The notes: generated by a model not told the origin, from the letters alone. Counted from the stretch's first letter, positions 48,721-60,096 are shown. The stretch is 64,000 nucleotides of DNA from Roseateles asaccharophilus (GCF_004362405.1 NZ_SNXE01000004.1:285964-349963); one strand, 5' to 3'. Translations and numbers: made by a program.

Positions 48721-48746
48721 AAGGGGCCCCGCAGGGCCCCTTTTTT
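48721..48746 (+). terminator. Intrinsic terminator after fabI
   Basis: AAGGGGCCC and GGGCCCCTT form a perfect 9-base stem around CGCA, followed by a run of six T. A 16-base palindrome (GCGCCCCGCGGGGCGC, 48756-48771) follows between fabI and the convergent decarboxylase and may end transcription from that side. Confidence 0.85.
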
Positions 48747-48782
48747 CATGGCGGCGCGCCCCGCGGGGCGCAGCCAACGGCC

Positions 48783-51047
48783 TTATTTGGTCACGCAGTC
48801 CACGAAGTAGCGGGTCTGGCCATCCTCGCCCTGCTCGGCCACCAGACCGTGCACATCGGTGGCAAAGCCCGGGAACTTGGCATTGAAGTCGCGGGTGAAC
48901 TTCAGGTAGTCCACGATCTTCTTGTTGAAGCGCTCGCCCGGGATCAGCAGGGGAATGCCCGGCGGGTAAGGCGTCAGCAGCGAGGTGGTGACGCGGCCTT
49001 CGAGCTTGTCGATGGCCACACGCTCGGTCTTGCGCTGGGCGATGTGGGCATAGGCATCGCTGGGCTTCATGGCCGGCTCCAGATCCGAGAGGTAGACCTC
49101 GGTGGTCAGGCGGGCGATATCGCCCTGGGCATAGGCCTCGTGGATGCTCTGGCACAGATCGCGCAGGCCCATGCGCTCATAGCGCGGCTGGGCGGCCACG
49201 AACTCCGGCATGATGCGCCACAGCGGCGCGTTCTTGTCGTAGTCGTCCTTGAACTGCTGCAGCGCGGTCAGCAGGGTGTTCCAGCGGCCCTTGGTGATGC
49301 CGATGGTGAACATGATGAAGAAGCTGTACAGGCCCGTCTTCTCCACCACCACGCCGTGCTCGGCCAGGAACTTGGTGACGATGCTGGCCGGGATGCCGGT
49401 CTTGGCGAACTTGCCGCTCATGTCCAGGCCGGGCGTGATGATGGTGGACTTGATCGGGTCCAGCATATTGAAGCCGGCCTCGATGGAGCCGAAGCCGTGC
49501 CACTTCTCATTGGCCTTGAGCATCCAGTCGGCGGGCTTGCCCACACCCTCGGCGGCCAGCGGACGATCCGGCCCCCAGACCTTGAACCACCAGTCGGACT
49601 TGCCGTAGTCCTTTTCCACCTTGCGCATGGCGCGGCGGAAGTCCAGGGCCTCGGCCAGGCTCTCCTCCACCAGGGCGGTGCCGCCGGGCGGCTCCATCAT
49701 GGCGGCGGCCACATCACAGCTCGCGATGATGCTGTACTGCGGGCTGGTCGAGGTGTGCATCAGATAGGCCTCGTTGAACAGATGCTTGTCCAGCTTCACG
49801 TTCTGGGAGTCTTGCACCAGCACCTGCGAGGCCTGGCTCAGACCGGCCAGCAGCTTGTGGGTGGACTGGGTGGCATAGACCATGGCCGTCTTGGGGCGGG
49901 GACGGTTCTTGCCCATGGCATGGTAAGAGCCATAGAAGGTGTGGAAAGCCGCATGCGGCAGCCAGGCCTCGTCAAAGTGCAGGGTGTCGATCCAGCCGTC
50001 GAGCTTGCTCTTGATGGTCTCGGTGTTGTAGAGCACGCCGTCGTAGGTCGACTGCGTCAGCGTCATGATGCGCGGCTTGATCTTCTTGACATCCACTCCC
50101 TTGAGCAGCGGGTTCTTGGCGATCTTCTTCTTGATGCTCTCCGGCGAGAACTCGCTCTCGGGGATGGGGCCGATGATGCCGTAGTGGTTGCGCGTGGGCG
50201 TCATGAAGACCGGCACCGCACCGGTCATGATGATGCTATGCAGGATGCTCTTGTGGCAGTTGCGGTCCACCACCACCACATCGCCCGGCGCCACCGTATG
50301 GTGCCAGACCATCTTGTTGGAGGTGCTGGTGCCGTTGGTGACGAAGAAGCAGTGGTCGGCATTGAAGATACGCGCGGCATTCTTCTCGGAAGCGGCCACC
50401 GGGCCGGTGTGGTCCAGCAGCTGACCCAGCTCTTCCACCGCATTGCAGACGTCGGCGCGCAGCATGTTCTCGCCGAAGAACTGGTGGAACATCTGGCCCA
50501 CCGGGCTCTTCAGGAAGGCCACACCGCCGGAGTGACCCGGGCAGTGCCAGCTGTAGGAACCGTCCTGGGCATAGTCCATCAAGGCCTTGAAGAAGGGCGG
50601 CGCCAGACCGTCGAGGTAGCTCTTGGCCTCACGGATGATGTGGCGGGCCACGAACTCCGGCGTGTCCTCGAACATGTGGATGAAGCCATGCAGCTCACGC
50701 AGCACATCGTTGGGCAGGTGCTGGGAGGTGCGCGTCTCGCCATAGACGTAGATGGGAATGTCCGCGTTCTTGAAGCGGATCTCCTCGATGAACTTGCGCA
50801 GATTCAGCACGGCCGGATCCAGCTCCGGACCCGGCGTGAACTCCTCATCGTCGATGGACAGGATGAAGGCGCTGGCGCGGCTTTGCTGTTGGGCGAACTG
50901 GCTGAGATCCCCGTAGCTGGTCACCCCCAGCACCTCGAAGCCCTCTTTCTGGATGGCGTCCGCCAGGGCACGAATGCCCAAACCCGAGGTGTTCTCGGAG
51001 CGATAGTCCTCGTCGATGATGACGATGGGGAAGCGAAAGCGCAGCAT
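48783..51047 (-). CDS. Arginine/lysine/ornithine decarboxylase (AdiA/LdcC-like)
   Basis: A 754-residue PLP-dependent basic amino acid decarboxylase of fold type I. It has the N-terminal wing domain (RFPIVIIDEDYRSENTSG), the PLP Lys398 in ATQSTHKLLAGLSQ, the GHSGGVAFLKSPVGQMFH segment near residue 187 and HFDEAWLPHAAFH near residue 356. The length fits arginine decarboxylase AdiA or lysine decarboxylase; I cannot choose by eye. These enzymes consume protons and are linked with acid resistance and polyamine synthesis. No antiporter gene is adjacent. It starts at ATG 51047 rather than further upstream. Confidence 0.9.
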   Translation of the reverse strand: MLRFRFPIVIIDEDYRSENTSGLGIRALADAIQKEGFEVLGVTSYGDLSQFAQQQSRASAFILSIDDEEFTPGPELDPAVLNLRKFIEEIRFKNADIPIYVYGETRTSQHLPNDVLRELHGFIHMFEDTPEFVARHIIREAKSYLDGLAPPFFKALMDYAQDGSYSWHCPGHSGGVAFLKSPVGQMFHQFFGENMLRADVCNAVEELGQLLDHTGPVAASEKNAARIFNADHCFFVTNGTSTSNKMVWHHTVAPGDVVVVDRNCHKSILHSIIMTGAVPVFMTPTRNHYGIIGPIPESEFSPESIKKKIAKNPLLKGVDVKKIKPRIMTLTQSTYDGVLYNTETIKSKLDGWIDTLHFDEAWLPHAAFHTFYGSYHAMGKNRPRPKTAMVYATQSTHKLLAGLSQASQVLVQDSQNVKLDKHLFNEAYLMHTSTSPQYSIIASCDVAAAMMEPPGGTALVEESLAEALDFRRAMRKVEKDYGKSDWWFKVWGPDRPLAAEGVGKPADWMLKANEKWHGFGSIEAGFNMLDPIKSTIITPGLDMSGKFAKTGIPASIVTKFLAEHGVVVEKTGLYSFFIMFTIGITKGRWNTLLTALQQFKDDYDKNAPLWRIMPEFVAAQPRYERMGLRDLCQSIHEAYAQGDIARLTTEVYLSDLEPAMKPSDAYAHIAQRKTERVAIDKLEGRVTTSLLTPYPPGIPLLIPGERFNKKIVDYLKFTRDFNAKFPGFATDVHGLVAEQGEDGQTRYFVDCVTK

Positions 51048-51146
51048 GCAGGGCCTCCGGGGGCAAAAGGGACAGCAGAAAAATGAAGGCGCGAAGTGTA
51101 GGGCCAAGCGCCGGCAGCCAGCGGTTTTCTGTCCGCATCATTCTGC

Positions 51147-51174
51147 TTTGTCGCACAAACAGGACGGCTACACT
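51147..51174 (+). promoter_or_regulatory. Candidate promoter of the nfeD-SPFH pair
   Basis: TTTGTC (51147-51152) and TACACT (51169-51174) are separated by 16 bases. The start codon of the NfeD gene is 27 bases after the -10. A GGGAGG ribosome-binding site is present before that ATG. Confidence 0.4.
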
Positions 51175-51200
51175 GGGTCGACACAATAAAGGGAGGCCGC

Positions 51201-51629
51201 ATGGAGCTCTGGAATGGTTCAACCCTCTGGTGGGTCATCGCGGGCACGCTGGTGGCGCTGGAGTTGGCTACAGGGACCTTTTACCTGCTGATGCTGGCCT
51301 TGGGTGCCGCCGCCGGCGCCCTGGCCGCCCATCTGGGTCTGGGACTTGCGGCCCAGATCAGCACCGCCGCCCTGGTGGGCGGCTTGGCCGTCCTGTTCTG
51401 GCACCGGCGCCGTGCCAGCCAGCCGCAGACGCCCAGCAGCAGCAATCCCGATGTGAACCTGGATGTGGGTCAGCAGGTGCAGGTCACGCACTGGCTGGCA
51501 GACGGTCGCACCACAGTGCGCTACCGCGGCGCCGAATGGCAGGCCCGCTTCGATGGCAGCGGCAGTCCGACACCCGGCCTGCACACCATACGCGCCGTTG
51601 AAGGCAGCTGCCTGGTGCTCGCACCCTGA
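51201..51629 (+). CDS. NfeD family membrane protein
   Basis: A 142-residue protein with two or three membrane segments (about 9-55, including LVALELATGTFYLLMLALGA) and a C-terminal OB-like domain with DVGQQVQVTHWLADGRTTVR and GAEWQARFDG. NfeD proteins work with SPFH/stomatin proteins in membrane organisation. This one is followed after 38 bases by such a gene, the usual arrangement. The GGGAGG ribosome-binding site supports the start at 51201. Confidence 0.88.
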   Translation: MELWNGSTLWWVIAGTLVALELATGTFYLLMLALGAAAGALAAHLGLGLAAQISTAALVGGLAVLFWHRRRASQPQTPSSSNPDVNLDVGQQVQVTHWLADGRTTVRYRGAEWQARFDGSGSPTPGLHTIRAVEGSCLVLAP

Positions 51630-51667
51630 GCCCCGATTGACAAGCACATTCAAGGAGGAAACCCGCC

Positions 51668-52579
51668 ATGGAAATCGCCCTGATCCTGTTGGTGATCGCC
51701 GCCATCTTCATCGTGCGCGCCATCAAGGTCGTGCCCCAGCAGAACGCCTGGATCGTCGAGCGCCTGGGCAAGTACCACGCCACGCTCACGCCCGGCCTCA
51801 ACATCCTGGTGCCCTTTGTCGACCGCCTGGCCTACAAGCACTCGCTCAAGGAGATTCCGCTGGATGTGCCCAGCCAGGTCTGCATCACCAAGGACAACAC
51901 CCAGCTGACCGTTGACGGCATCCTCTACTTCCAGGTCACCGACGCGATGCGCGCCAGCTACGGCTCCAGCAACTACATCGTGGCCATCACCCAGCTGGCC
52001 CAGACCACGCTGCGCAGCGTGATCGGCCGCATGGAGCTGGACCGCACCTTTGAGGAGCGGGACATCATCAACAGCTCGGTGGTCCAGGCCCTGGACGAGG
52101 CCGCGCTCAACTGGGGCGTGAAGGTGCTGCGCTATGAGATCAAGGACCTGACACCGCCGCCGGCCATCCTGCACTCCATGCAGGCGCAGATCACGGCCGA
52201 GCGCGAAAAGCGCGCCCTGATTGCGGCCTCCGAGGGCCGGCGCCAGGAACAGATCAATATCGCCACCGGCGAGCGCGAAGCGGCCATCGCCCGCTCCGAA
52301 GGCGAGAAACAGGCCGAGATCAACAAGGCCCAGGGCGAGGCCGCCGCCATCGGCGCGGTGGCCGAAGCCACCGCCGAGGCCATCCGCAAGATCGCCGCCG
52401 CCATCGAGCAGCCCGGCGGCCAGCAGGCCGTGCAGCTCAAGGTGGCGGAGAAGGCCGTGGACGCCTACGCCCAACTGGCCCAGAAGAACAACACCATGAT
52501 CGTGCCGGGCCATATGGGCGAGGTCAGCGGCCTGATCGGCACGGCCATGGCCCTGATGAAGGGCCACAAGCCGGGCTGA
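51668..52579 (+). CDS. SPFH/stomatin-like protein (QmcA-type)
   Basis: A 303-residue membrane-anchored SPFH-domain protein. An N-terminal hydrophobic anchor (IALILLVIAAIFIVRAIKVV) is followed by the SPFH domain with LGKYHATLTPGLNILVPFVD, then helical coiled stretches rich in Glu, Ala and Arg (GEREAAIARSEGEKQAEINK) and a C-terminal part with NNTMIVPGHM. Such proteins form large ring assemblies that scaffold membrane proteases. An AAGGAGG ribosome-binding site precedes the ATG. It forms an operon with the NfeD gene. Confidence 0.92.
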   Translation: MEIALILLVIAAIFIVRAIKVVPQQNAWIVERLGKYHATLTPGLNILVPFVDRLAYKHSLKEIPLDVPSQVCITKDNTQLTVDGILYFQVTDAMRASYGSSNYIVAITQLAQTTLRSVIGRMELDRTFEERDIINSSVVQALDEAALNWGVKVLRYEIKDLTPPPAILHSMQAQITAEREKRALIAASEGRRQEQINIATGEREAAIARSEGEKQAEINKAQGEAAAIGAVAEATAEAIRKIAAAIEQPGGQQAVQLKVAEKAVDAYAQLAQKNNTMIVPGHMGEVSGLIGTAMALMKGHKPG

Positions 52580-52671
52580 AGGGGTGCAGCGCGGGCTTCG
52601 CAAGCGAACCCAGAAATTTTCGATGCAACTCCTCTACCCGAACAAAAAACTGCGTTATGATGGCGGGCTTC

Positions 52672-52764
<93 letters not shown>

Positions 52765-52776
52765 ACACTAGAAAAC

Positions 52777-52799
52777 ACGGGCCCTCTGGGCCCGTTTTT
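52777..52799 (+). terminator. Intrinsic terminator after tRNA-Ser
   Basis: ACGGGCCC and GGGCCCGT form a perfect 8-base stem around TCT, followed by TTTTC. Confidence 0.8.
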
Positions 52800-52840
52800 C
52801 ATTTCCGGCGCGTCGTGGGTCAACGGGTAACCGTCCAAGT

Positions 52841-54274
52841 TCAGACATGCAGCGCCTGGCCCAAGGCCCGCAGACACGCCTCCTGCACCGCCTCGCCCAA
52901 GGTCGGGTGGGCATGGATGGTGTGGGCCACGTCCTCAAGCCGCGCGCCCATTTCCAGACTCAGGCCAAAGGCCGCCGCCAGCTCGGACACCGCCGCACCC
53001 ACGGCCTGCCAGCCCAGGATCAGGTGGTTGTCCGCCCGGGCCAGCACACGCACAAAGCCCTCGGGAGACTCCAGCGAAAGCGCTCGGCCATTGGCAGCAA
53101 AGGGAAACTGCGCTTGCAAGAGCTTGAAGCCCTGCGCCGCCGCCAAGGCCTGCGCGCTGGCCGGCGTATGGCCGGCCAGCACGATCTCGGGATCGGTAAA
53201 ACACACGGCCGGTATGCTGACCGGCTCGAAGCGGCGCTTCTTGCCGGCGATCAGTTCCGCCACCATCTCGCCCTGGGCCATGGCCCGGTGCGCCAGCAAA
53301 GGCTCGCCGACCAGGTCCCCGATGGCCCAGACATCCTTCATAGAGGTGCGGCAATGTGCATCCACCTTCACCGCCCGACCGGCCATGTCCAGCATCAGGC
53401 GCTCCAGCCCCCAGCCCTCAATCCGCGGGCGACGTCCCACAGCGACCAGAATCTTGTCCGCGGACAACTCGACAAGCTGGCCCTGAGGGTCGCGGACGCT
53501 GAGCGCCGTGCCATCGGCGTTCAGCCCCTCCACCCTGTGCGACAGCAGGGTCTTGATGCCCAGGCGGGCCAGGGACTGGGCCACCGGCCGCACCAGCTCG
53601 GCGTCATAGGCCGGCAGGATGCAATCTTGTGCCTCCACCACCGTGACCTGAGCCCCGAGCTTGCGCCAGGCCGTGCCCAATTCGAGGCCGATATAGCCAG
53701 CGCCCACCACCACCAGCTCGCGCGGCACTTCGGCAAAGCTCAGGGCTTCGGTGGACGAGACCACCCTGCCCTGGCCGGCGCCAAAGGGCAGAGAGGGCAA
53801 GGCCAGCTCCTGCGAACCGGCGGCCAGCAGCAGATGTGCGCATTGAATGCGTTGCGGGGCCTGATCCGAGGCAGCGGTGCGGATCTCCACCGTCTTGCCA
53901 TCGACGATCTCGGCCCAGGCCTGTATGAGCTGGACCCCATGCTTCTTGAGCAAGGCAGCAACGCCTGTGGTGAGCTTGCTCACGATGCCGGCTTTCCAGG
54001 CCAGGGTGGTGGCCAGGTCCAGCGTGATCTCGCCGCTGCGTATGCCCAGCACCGAGCGCCCCTGGGCCTGTTCGGCGGCCTGGGCATAGGCATCGGCCGC
54101 ATGAATCAGAGCCTTGCTGGGAATGCAGCCGATATTGAGGCAGGTTCCGCCCAACTGGGCGCCCTCGATCAAGGTGGTCTGGATGCCGAGCTGGGCCGCA
54201 CGCAAAGCGGCCACATAGCCACCGGGACCGCCACCGATGATGAGCAACTGGGTTTGCGAGTAGACGGGAGGCAT
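52841..54274 (-). CDS. Dihydrolipoyl dehydrogenase (E3) of the branched-chain 2-oxoacid dehydrogenase complex
   Basis: A 477-residue FAD-dependent E3 that reoxidises lipoamide with NAD. The FAD-binding [21 protein letters not shown] is near residue 10, the redox disulfide Cys45 and Cys50 is in [13 protein letters not shown], and the NAD-binding [16 protein letters not shown] near residue 190. The C-terminal dimer interface with [13 protein letters not shown] carries the catalytic His-Pro. It is the last gene of the bkd operon, seven bases after E2, so it is the complex's own E3 (the Pseudomonas counterpart is LpdV). The ATG at 54274 is used. Confidence 0.95.
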   Translation of the reverse strand: MPPVYSQTQLLIIGGGPGGYVAALRAAQLGIQTTLIEGAQLGGTCLNIGCIPSKALIHAADAYAQAAEQAQGRSVLGIRSGEITLDLATTLAWKAGIVSKLTTGVAALLKKHGVQLIQAWAEIVDGKTVEIRTAASDQAPQRIQCAHLLLAAGSQELALPSLPFGAGQGRVVSSTEALSFAEVPRELVVVGAGYIGLELGTAWRKLGAQVTVVEAQDCILPAYDAELVRPVAQSLARLGIKTLLSHRVEGLNADGTALSVRDPQGQLVELSADKILVAVGRRPRIEGWGLERLMLDMAGRAVKVDAHCRTSMKDVWAIGDLVGEPLLAHRAMAQGEMVAELIAGKKRRFEPVSIPAVCFTDPEIVLAGHTPASAQALAAAQGFKLLQAQFPFAANGRALSLESPEGFVRVLARADNHLILGWQAVGAAVSELAAAFGLSLEMGARLEDVAHTIHAHPTLGEAVQEACLRALGQALHV

Positions 54275-54281
54275 CTGAGAC

Positions 54282-55601
54282 TCACTCGATGAACAGGGTC
54301 GCGGGAGTTTCCAGCAAGGCGCGCAGGCGCTGCACGAAGAGCGCTGCATCCATGCCGTCGACCACGCGGTGGTCGAAGCTGGCACTGAGGTTCATCAGCA
54401 GACGCGGAACCACACGCCCGTCACGGTCGAACATGGGCCGCTCCACCATGCGGTTCACGCCTACGATGCCGACCTCCGGATGATTGATGACGGGCGTCGT
54501 GACAATGCCGCCCAGGGCCCCCAGGCTGGTGATGGTGATGGTCGAGCCCCCGAGTTCCTCGCGGCTGGCCTTGCCCTTGCGCGCTGCATCGGCCAGGCGG
54601 GCGATCTCGCCGGCACAGGCCCAGGGGTCCAGGGTCTCGGCATGGCGGATGACGGGCACCAGCAGTCCGGCCTCGGTCTGCGTGGCCATGCCGAGATGGA
54701 CCGCGCCATAGCGGGTGAGCACCTGGGCCTCATCGTCAAAGCGCGCATTGACCTGCGGAAACTCGCGCACCGCGATGACGACGGCCCGCGCCAGAAAGGG
54801 CAGCAGGGTGAGCTTAGCGCGCCGCGCGGCGTGCTCGGCGTTAAGCCGCTGGCGCAGCGCCTCCAGCTCGGTCACATCCACCTCCTCCACATAGGTGAAG
54901 TGCGGAATCTGGCGCTTGGCCTGCTGCATCTTCTGCGCGATCTTGCGACGCAGGCCAATGACAGGCACGGCCTGCTCATCCAGGCGCAGGGCGTAGCGAC
55001 TGTCCACCTCGCGGCCCGCCGCGCTGGCGGCGCCGCCACTGGCGGCAAAGGCCTCGAGGTCATCCTGAGTAATGCGGCCAGCCGGCCCCGTGCCGGGCAC
55101 GAACTGGAGCTCGATGCCCAGATCCCAGGCGCGTCGGCGTACGGCGGGCGAGGCGATCGGCTTCTCGTCGGCCGCACGGCGCGGCGCCACAAGCGGGCGG
55201 GCCGCCGCCGATGCCGGGCCGGCTGCCGACTTCGGGGCCGCAGCCTGCGCACTGTCCACTCGAGCTGCGGCGGTCGCAGCGATTGCAGGGGCCACCGCCG
55301 GTGCGGCCTCAGATCGCTGGACGGGGGCGGCGTCGCCGCCCGATCTCACATTGCCCGCCCCCTCCACCTCCAGGCGAATCAGCTCCGCGCCCACCGCCAT
55401 CACCTGTCCTACCGTCCCGCCATGCGAGACCACGGTGCCCGCCACCGGTGATGGAATCTCCACCGTGGCCTTGTCCGTCATCACATCGGCCAGGATCTGA
55501 TCCTCGGCCACCGCCTCACCGGGCTGCACGCGCCAGGCCACCAGCTCCACCTCGGCAATGCCCTCGCCGATATCGGGCATCTTGATCACATAGGCTGCCA
55601 T
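54282..55601 (-). CDS. bkdB: Branched-chain 2-oxoacid dehydrogenase E2 (dihydrolipoyl acyltransferase)
   Basis: A 439-residue core subunit with one lipoyl domain (residues about 3-77; lipoyl Lys44 in [13 protein letters not shown]), a flexible Ala-rich linker, a peripheral subunit-binding domain near 150-185 ([18 protein letters not shown]), and a catalytic domain ending in [13 protein letters not shown] with His411. Only one lipoyl domain is present. It accepts branched acyl groups from E1 and passes them to CoA. It follows E1 beta by three bases. Confidence 0.94.
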   Translation of the reverse strand: MAAYVIKMPDIGEGIAEVELVAWRVQPGEAVAEDQILADVMTDKATVEIPSPVAGTVVSHGGTVGQVMAVGAELIRLEVEGAGNVRSGGDAAPVQRSEAAPAVAPAIAATAAARVDSAQAAAPKSAAGPASAAARPLVAPRRAADEKPIASPAVRRRAWDLGIELQFVPGTGPAGRITQDDLEAFAASGGAASAAGREVDSRYALRLDEQAVPVIGLRRKIAQKMQQAKRQIPHFTYVEEVDVTELEALRQRLNAEHAARRAKLTLLPFLARAVVIAVREFPQVNARFDDEAQVLTRYGAVHLGMATQTEAGLLVPVIRHAETLDPWACAGEIARLADAARKGKASREELGGSTITITSLGALGGIVTTPVINHPEVGIVGVNRMVERPMFDRDGRVVPRLLMNLSASFDHRVVDGMDAALFVQRLRALLETPATLFIE

Positions 55602-55604
55602 GGC

Positions 55605-56681
55605 TCAGGCCTCCATCACGCGCTTGAGGGCCGCCGCGACGCGGGCGGGGCCGGGGAAGTAGGCCCACTCCTGAGCATGTGGGTAAGGCGTGTCCCAGCC
55701 CGTGACCCGCTCGATCGGCGCCTCCAGGTGATAGAAGCAATGCTCCTGGACCAGGGCTGAGAGTTCGGCGCCAAAGCCGCTGGTCCGCGTGGCCTCGTGC
55801 ACGATCACGCAGCGACCGGTCTTCTTGACCGAGGCGACCACGGTGTCTAGATCCAGGGGCCAGATGCTGCGCAGATCGATGATCTCGGCATCCACGTCCG
55901 CCTCGGCCGCCGCGGCTGCACTGACCCAAACCATGGTGCCATAGGCCAGCACGGTAACCGCCGAGCCAGGCCGGAACAAGGCGGCACTGGTCAGGGGCAC
56001 GGTGTAGTAGCCCTCGGGCACTTCGCCCATGGGGTGCTTGCTCCAGGGCACGACGGGCTTGTCGTGATGCCCGTCAAAAGGCCCGTTATAGAGCCGCTTG
56101 GGCTCCAGAAAAATCACCGGGTCGTCATTCTCGATGGCCGCAATCAGCAGGCCCTTGGCGTCATAGGGATTGCTGGGCATGACGGTGCGCAGGCCGCAGA
56201 CATGGGTGAAGATGGCTTCGGGGCTCTGGCTGTGCGTCTGCCCACCATAGATGCCGCCGCCACAGGGCATGCGTATGGTCAGGGGCGCGGTGAAGTCACC
56301 CGCCGAGCGGTAGCGCAGGCGCGCAGCCTCGCTGACGATCTGATCGATGGCCGGGTACACATAGTCGGCGAACTGGATCTCCACCACCGGCCGCAGGCCG
56401 TAGGCACCCATGCCAACCGCGGCCCCCACGATGCCGCTCTCGGAAATGGGCGCATCGAATACCCGCGATTTGCCGTACTTGGCCTGCAGGCCCTCGGTGC
56501 AGCGGAACACGCCGCCGAAGTAGCCCACATCCTCACCAAAGACCACCACATTCGGGTCCCGCTCCATCATCACATCCATGGCCGAGCGCAGAGCCTGGAT
56601 CATGGTCATGGGCTTGCTGGCCCCCTGGGCAGGTGCCTCGACGGTCGGGGCCAGCTTGTCCTGCCGGACGGCTTCATTCAT
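55605..56681 (-). CDS. bkdA2: Branched-chain 2-oxoacid dehydrogenase E1 beta
   Basis: A 358-residue E1 beta subunit. Family stretches are FGEDVGYFGGVFRCTEGLQ near residue 48, VFDAPISESGIVGAAVGM, MPCGGGIYGGQTHSQSPEA and SIWPLDLDTVVASVKKTGRC. With E1 alpha it forms the thiamine diphosphate-dependent decarboxylase that starts oxidative breakdown of valine, leucine and isoleucine keto acids. A 20-residue N-terminal extension with Ala/Pro precedes the core. It begins 15 bases after E1 alpha. Confidence 0.94.
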   Translation of the reverse strand: MNEAVRQDKLAPTVEAPAQGASKPMTMIQALRSAMDVMMERDPNVVVFGEDVGYFGGVFRCTEGLQAKYGKSRVFDAPISESGIVGAAVGMGAYGLRPVVEIQFADYVYPAIDQIVSEAARLRYRSAGDFTAPLTIRMPCGGGIYGGQTHSQSPEAIFTHVCGLRTVMPSNPYDAKGLLIAAIENDDPVIFLEPKRLYNGPFDGHHDKPVVPWSKHPMGEVPEGYYTVPLTSAALFRPGSAVTVLAYGTMVWVSAAAAAEADVDAEIIDLRSIWPLDLDTVVASVKKTGRCVIVHEATRTSGFGAELSALVQEHCFYHLEAPIERVTGWDTPYPHAQEWAYFPGPARVAAALKRVMEA

Positions 56682-56696
56682 GGCAACTCCCCCGTT

Positions 56697-58013
<1,317 letters not shown>

Positions 58014-58166
58014 TCACGCACCCCTGGGCACAAGCCGGGCTCGGGTTGGAATCCGGCTTCGGCCCATGGCTCAGCGTAACCGAGTCCCTTGCAGCGCCAA
58101 GAGTGTTTGCCCCAAGCCCCCACCGGGCGCCGATGCGCCGAGGACGCTCAAAACCCCTTGCGGCCC

Positions 58167-59120
58167 TCAGGCCGAGAAGGCCTCAGGCACATCGGTCGGC
58201 ACAAAGACTCGCACGCTGTCGCCACCCGCCGCCTTGGCCTCGGCGCAGGCCAGCGTGGCGGCGGCCAGCACCGAGTCCACGGTTTCCAGGCTGGGCTGTA
58301 GCTGCACCACACCCAGGCAGGCCCTGACCCGGGTGCGATGCAGGCCCCAGCGCAGACGGAAGGCGGCAATGGCGGAACGGATCTTCTCGGCCACGATGGC
58401 GGCATAGTGCTGGTCGCAATCGGGTAGGAGCACGGCAAAGCAGTCCTTCTCGATACGCGCCACCAGATCCGAGGCCCGAACCTTGGACAGCATCACCTGC
58501 CCCAGCGCACACAGGAAGTGATCGGCGACGTCGGGGCCCATGCCCTGAATCACATCGGTGAATCGATCTACATCCAGCCAGAGCACGGAAACCGGCTCGT
58601 GCCGACGACTGCCCACATGCTCGGACAGGCGCCGCTCGAACTCGCGGCGATTGGCCAGCTCGGTCAGCGGATCGTGCTTGGCCGTCCAGGTGGGCTGCAT
58701 GCGCTGCTGCCGGGCGGCCGTCACATCATGAACAATCCACATAGCCTCGCCCGCCGGCGCCTCCCAATGGACCGGCGATGCCTGCAGGCGCCCCCAGAAA
58801 CGGCTGCCATCGCGGCGCACGTACTCCACCTCTTCGTCCAGCGGGCGGCCCGCCGCGAAGGCGGCGCCCAGCCGCTCCTGCAAGCTCTGATAGGCGGCAT
58901 CCGAAACATGGACGCTGCGGCAAGCCTGCCCGCCGAGATCGGTGTCGTCGCCATGCCCGAACAGATGGTTGAACTGTTCGCTGACCAGCTCAAAGCGAGC
59001 CCCTTGCGTAAAACCCACGGCCAGGGGCGAACGCACCATCAGGGCACGCAGGCGCGCGGCGATCACATCGTGGGACTCGGTGGCTTCACTCGCGGTGGTA
59101 GCCGGGGGCTGGGTTTGCAT
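58167..59120 (-). CDS. PAS-GGDEF protein with degenerate GGDEF signature
   Basis: A 317-residue cytoplasmic protein with a PAS-like domain (about 25-135, with SRFWGRLQASPVHWEA and a terminal WIVHDVTAARQQ) and a GGDEF domain starting HDPLTELANRREFERRL (149-165). The signature position that should read GG[DE]EF is RIEKDCFAVLL (222-232), and the DxDxFKxxND position reads DVDRFTDVIQGMG. With both glycines gone, diguanylate cyclase activity is unlikely; it could sense GTP or act by protein contact. I prefer the ATG at 59120, because AAGGAG lies six bases before it. Confidence 0.85.
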   Translation of the reverse strand: MQTQPPATTASEATESHDVIAARLRALMVRSPLAVGFTQGARFELVSEQFNHLFGHGDDTDLGGQACRSVHVSDAAYQSLQERLGAAFAAGRPLDEEVEYVRRDGSRFWGRLQASPVHWEAPAGEAMWIVHDVTAARQQRMQPTWTAKHDPLTELANRREFERRLSEHVGSRRHEPVSVLWLDVDRFTDVIQGMGPDVADHFLCALGQVMLSKVRASDLVARIEKDCFAVLLPDCDQHYAAIVAEKIRSAIAAFRLRWGLHRTRVRACLGVVQLQPSLETVDSVLAAATLACAEAKAAGGDSVRVFVPTDVPEAFSA

Positions 59121-59290
59121 CCGCATCTCCTTGGGCTGGCAGCAGCACTATTGCAGGTGTAGCGCGTTTGCGGGCTGCCGAAAACCCCGAAAACAGGTCT
59201 TCACCGCATTTATTTGTTTCACGGTCTTGAGCCGACACATGGCGGCCGCGCCGCTGCCTACAATGCCCCGGCATCCATTCCTGGACCGCG

Positions 59291-60076
59291 ATGACCCAAG
59301 CACCGCCTGGCGGCTTGCCCGATCTATTGCATCCCAATCGCCGCAGCCTGGTGATGGGCTTGGCGGCATTGCCCTGGGCCGCCAGCGCGAGCAAGCCCGA
59401 CAAGCTGCGCCTGGTCGCCACCGAATTCCCGCCCTACACATCGGCGAGCCTCGAGGGAGGCGGCATTGCCGCGCAAGTCACGCGGGCGGCCCTGCAGCGC
59501 CTGGGCTGGGAGATGGAGCTGTCCTCCCGCCCCTGGGTTCGTGCTCTGGCGGAACTGCAGCAAGCCAGCTGGGATGGCGTCGTGGGCCTGTGGCACAACA
59601 AGGAGCGTGAACGCTACTTGGCCTACACGCGCCCCCTGGGCATCAGCAATCGCATCGGTTTCATGGCCCGTGCGGGCACGGCGATCCAGGTTCATGATCT
59701 GTCCCGCTTGCAAGGGCTCACCATCGGCACCGTGCGGGACTACGTGAACCCGCCAGTCTTCGAGCGCGCTCGCCTGCGCCGTGACGAGGCCGTGGACGAT
59801 CTGGGCAATCTACGCAAGCTGCTGGCCGGGCGCATCGACCTGGCCTTGGTGGACAAGGGGGTGGCCATGCATCTGCTGCAGACCCGGCTGCGTGATGCCG
59901 CTGCGGCGCTGGTCTGGCTCGAACCCGCCCTGGCCGAGCTGCCCCTGCATACGGCCCTGGTGCGCCAACACCCGCAGCACAGCCAGCGCCTCGCCGATCT
60001 CAACCGCAGCCTGCAGGAACTGCACAGCAGCGGCGCCTTGGCCCAGCTGCTGCAGCGCCACGCGCACCTGCTGTAG
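59291..60076 (+). CDS. Periplasmic solute-binding protein family 3, orphan
   Basis: A 261-residue protein of the SBP_bac_3 family. The N-terminus has a twin-arginine motif (NRRSLVMGLAALPWAASA) and so may use the Tat or the Sec route. The mature part opens LRLVATEFPPYTSASLEGGGI and has RIGFMARAGTAIQVHDLSRL in the middle. No transporter genes are adjacent. It is divergent from the PAS-GGDEF gene. The ATG at 59291 has only a weak ribosome-binding site (CCGCG). Confidence 0.8.
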   Translation: MTQAPPGGLPDLLHPNRRSLVMGLAALPWAASASKPDKLRLVATEFPPYTSASLEGGGIAAQVTRAALQRLGWEMELSSRPWVRALAELQQASWDGVVGLWHNKERERYLAYTRPLGISNRIGFMARAGTAIQVHDLSRLQGLTIGTVRDYVNPPVFERARLRRDEAVDDLGNLRKLLAGRIDLALVDKGVAMHLLQTRLRDAAAALVWLEPALAELPLHTALVRQHPQHSQRLADLNRSLQELHSSGALAQLLQRHAHLL

Positions 60077-60096
60077 CCGCAAGCCGCGCGTGGCGT

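Noticed and set aside
48849-51086. 745-codon open frame on the plus strand
   Set aside because: Antisense of the decarboxylase, without any family match by eye.
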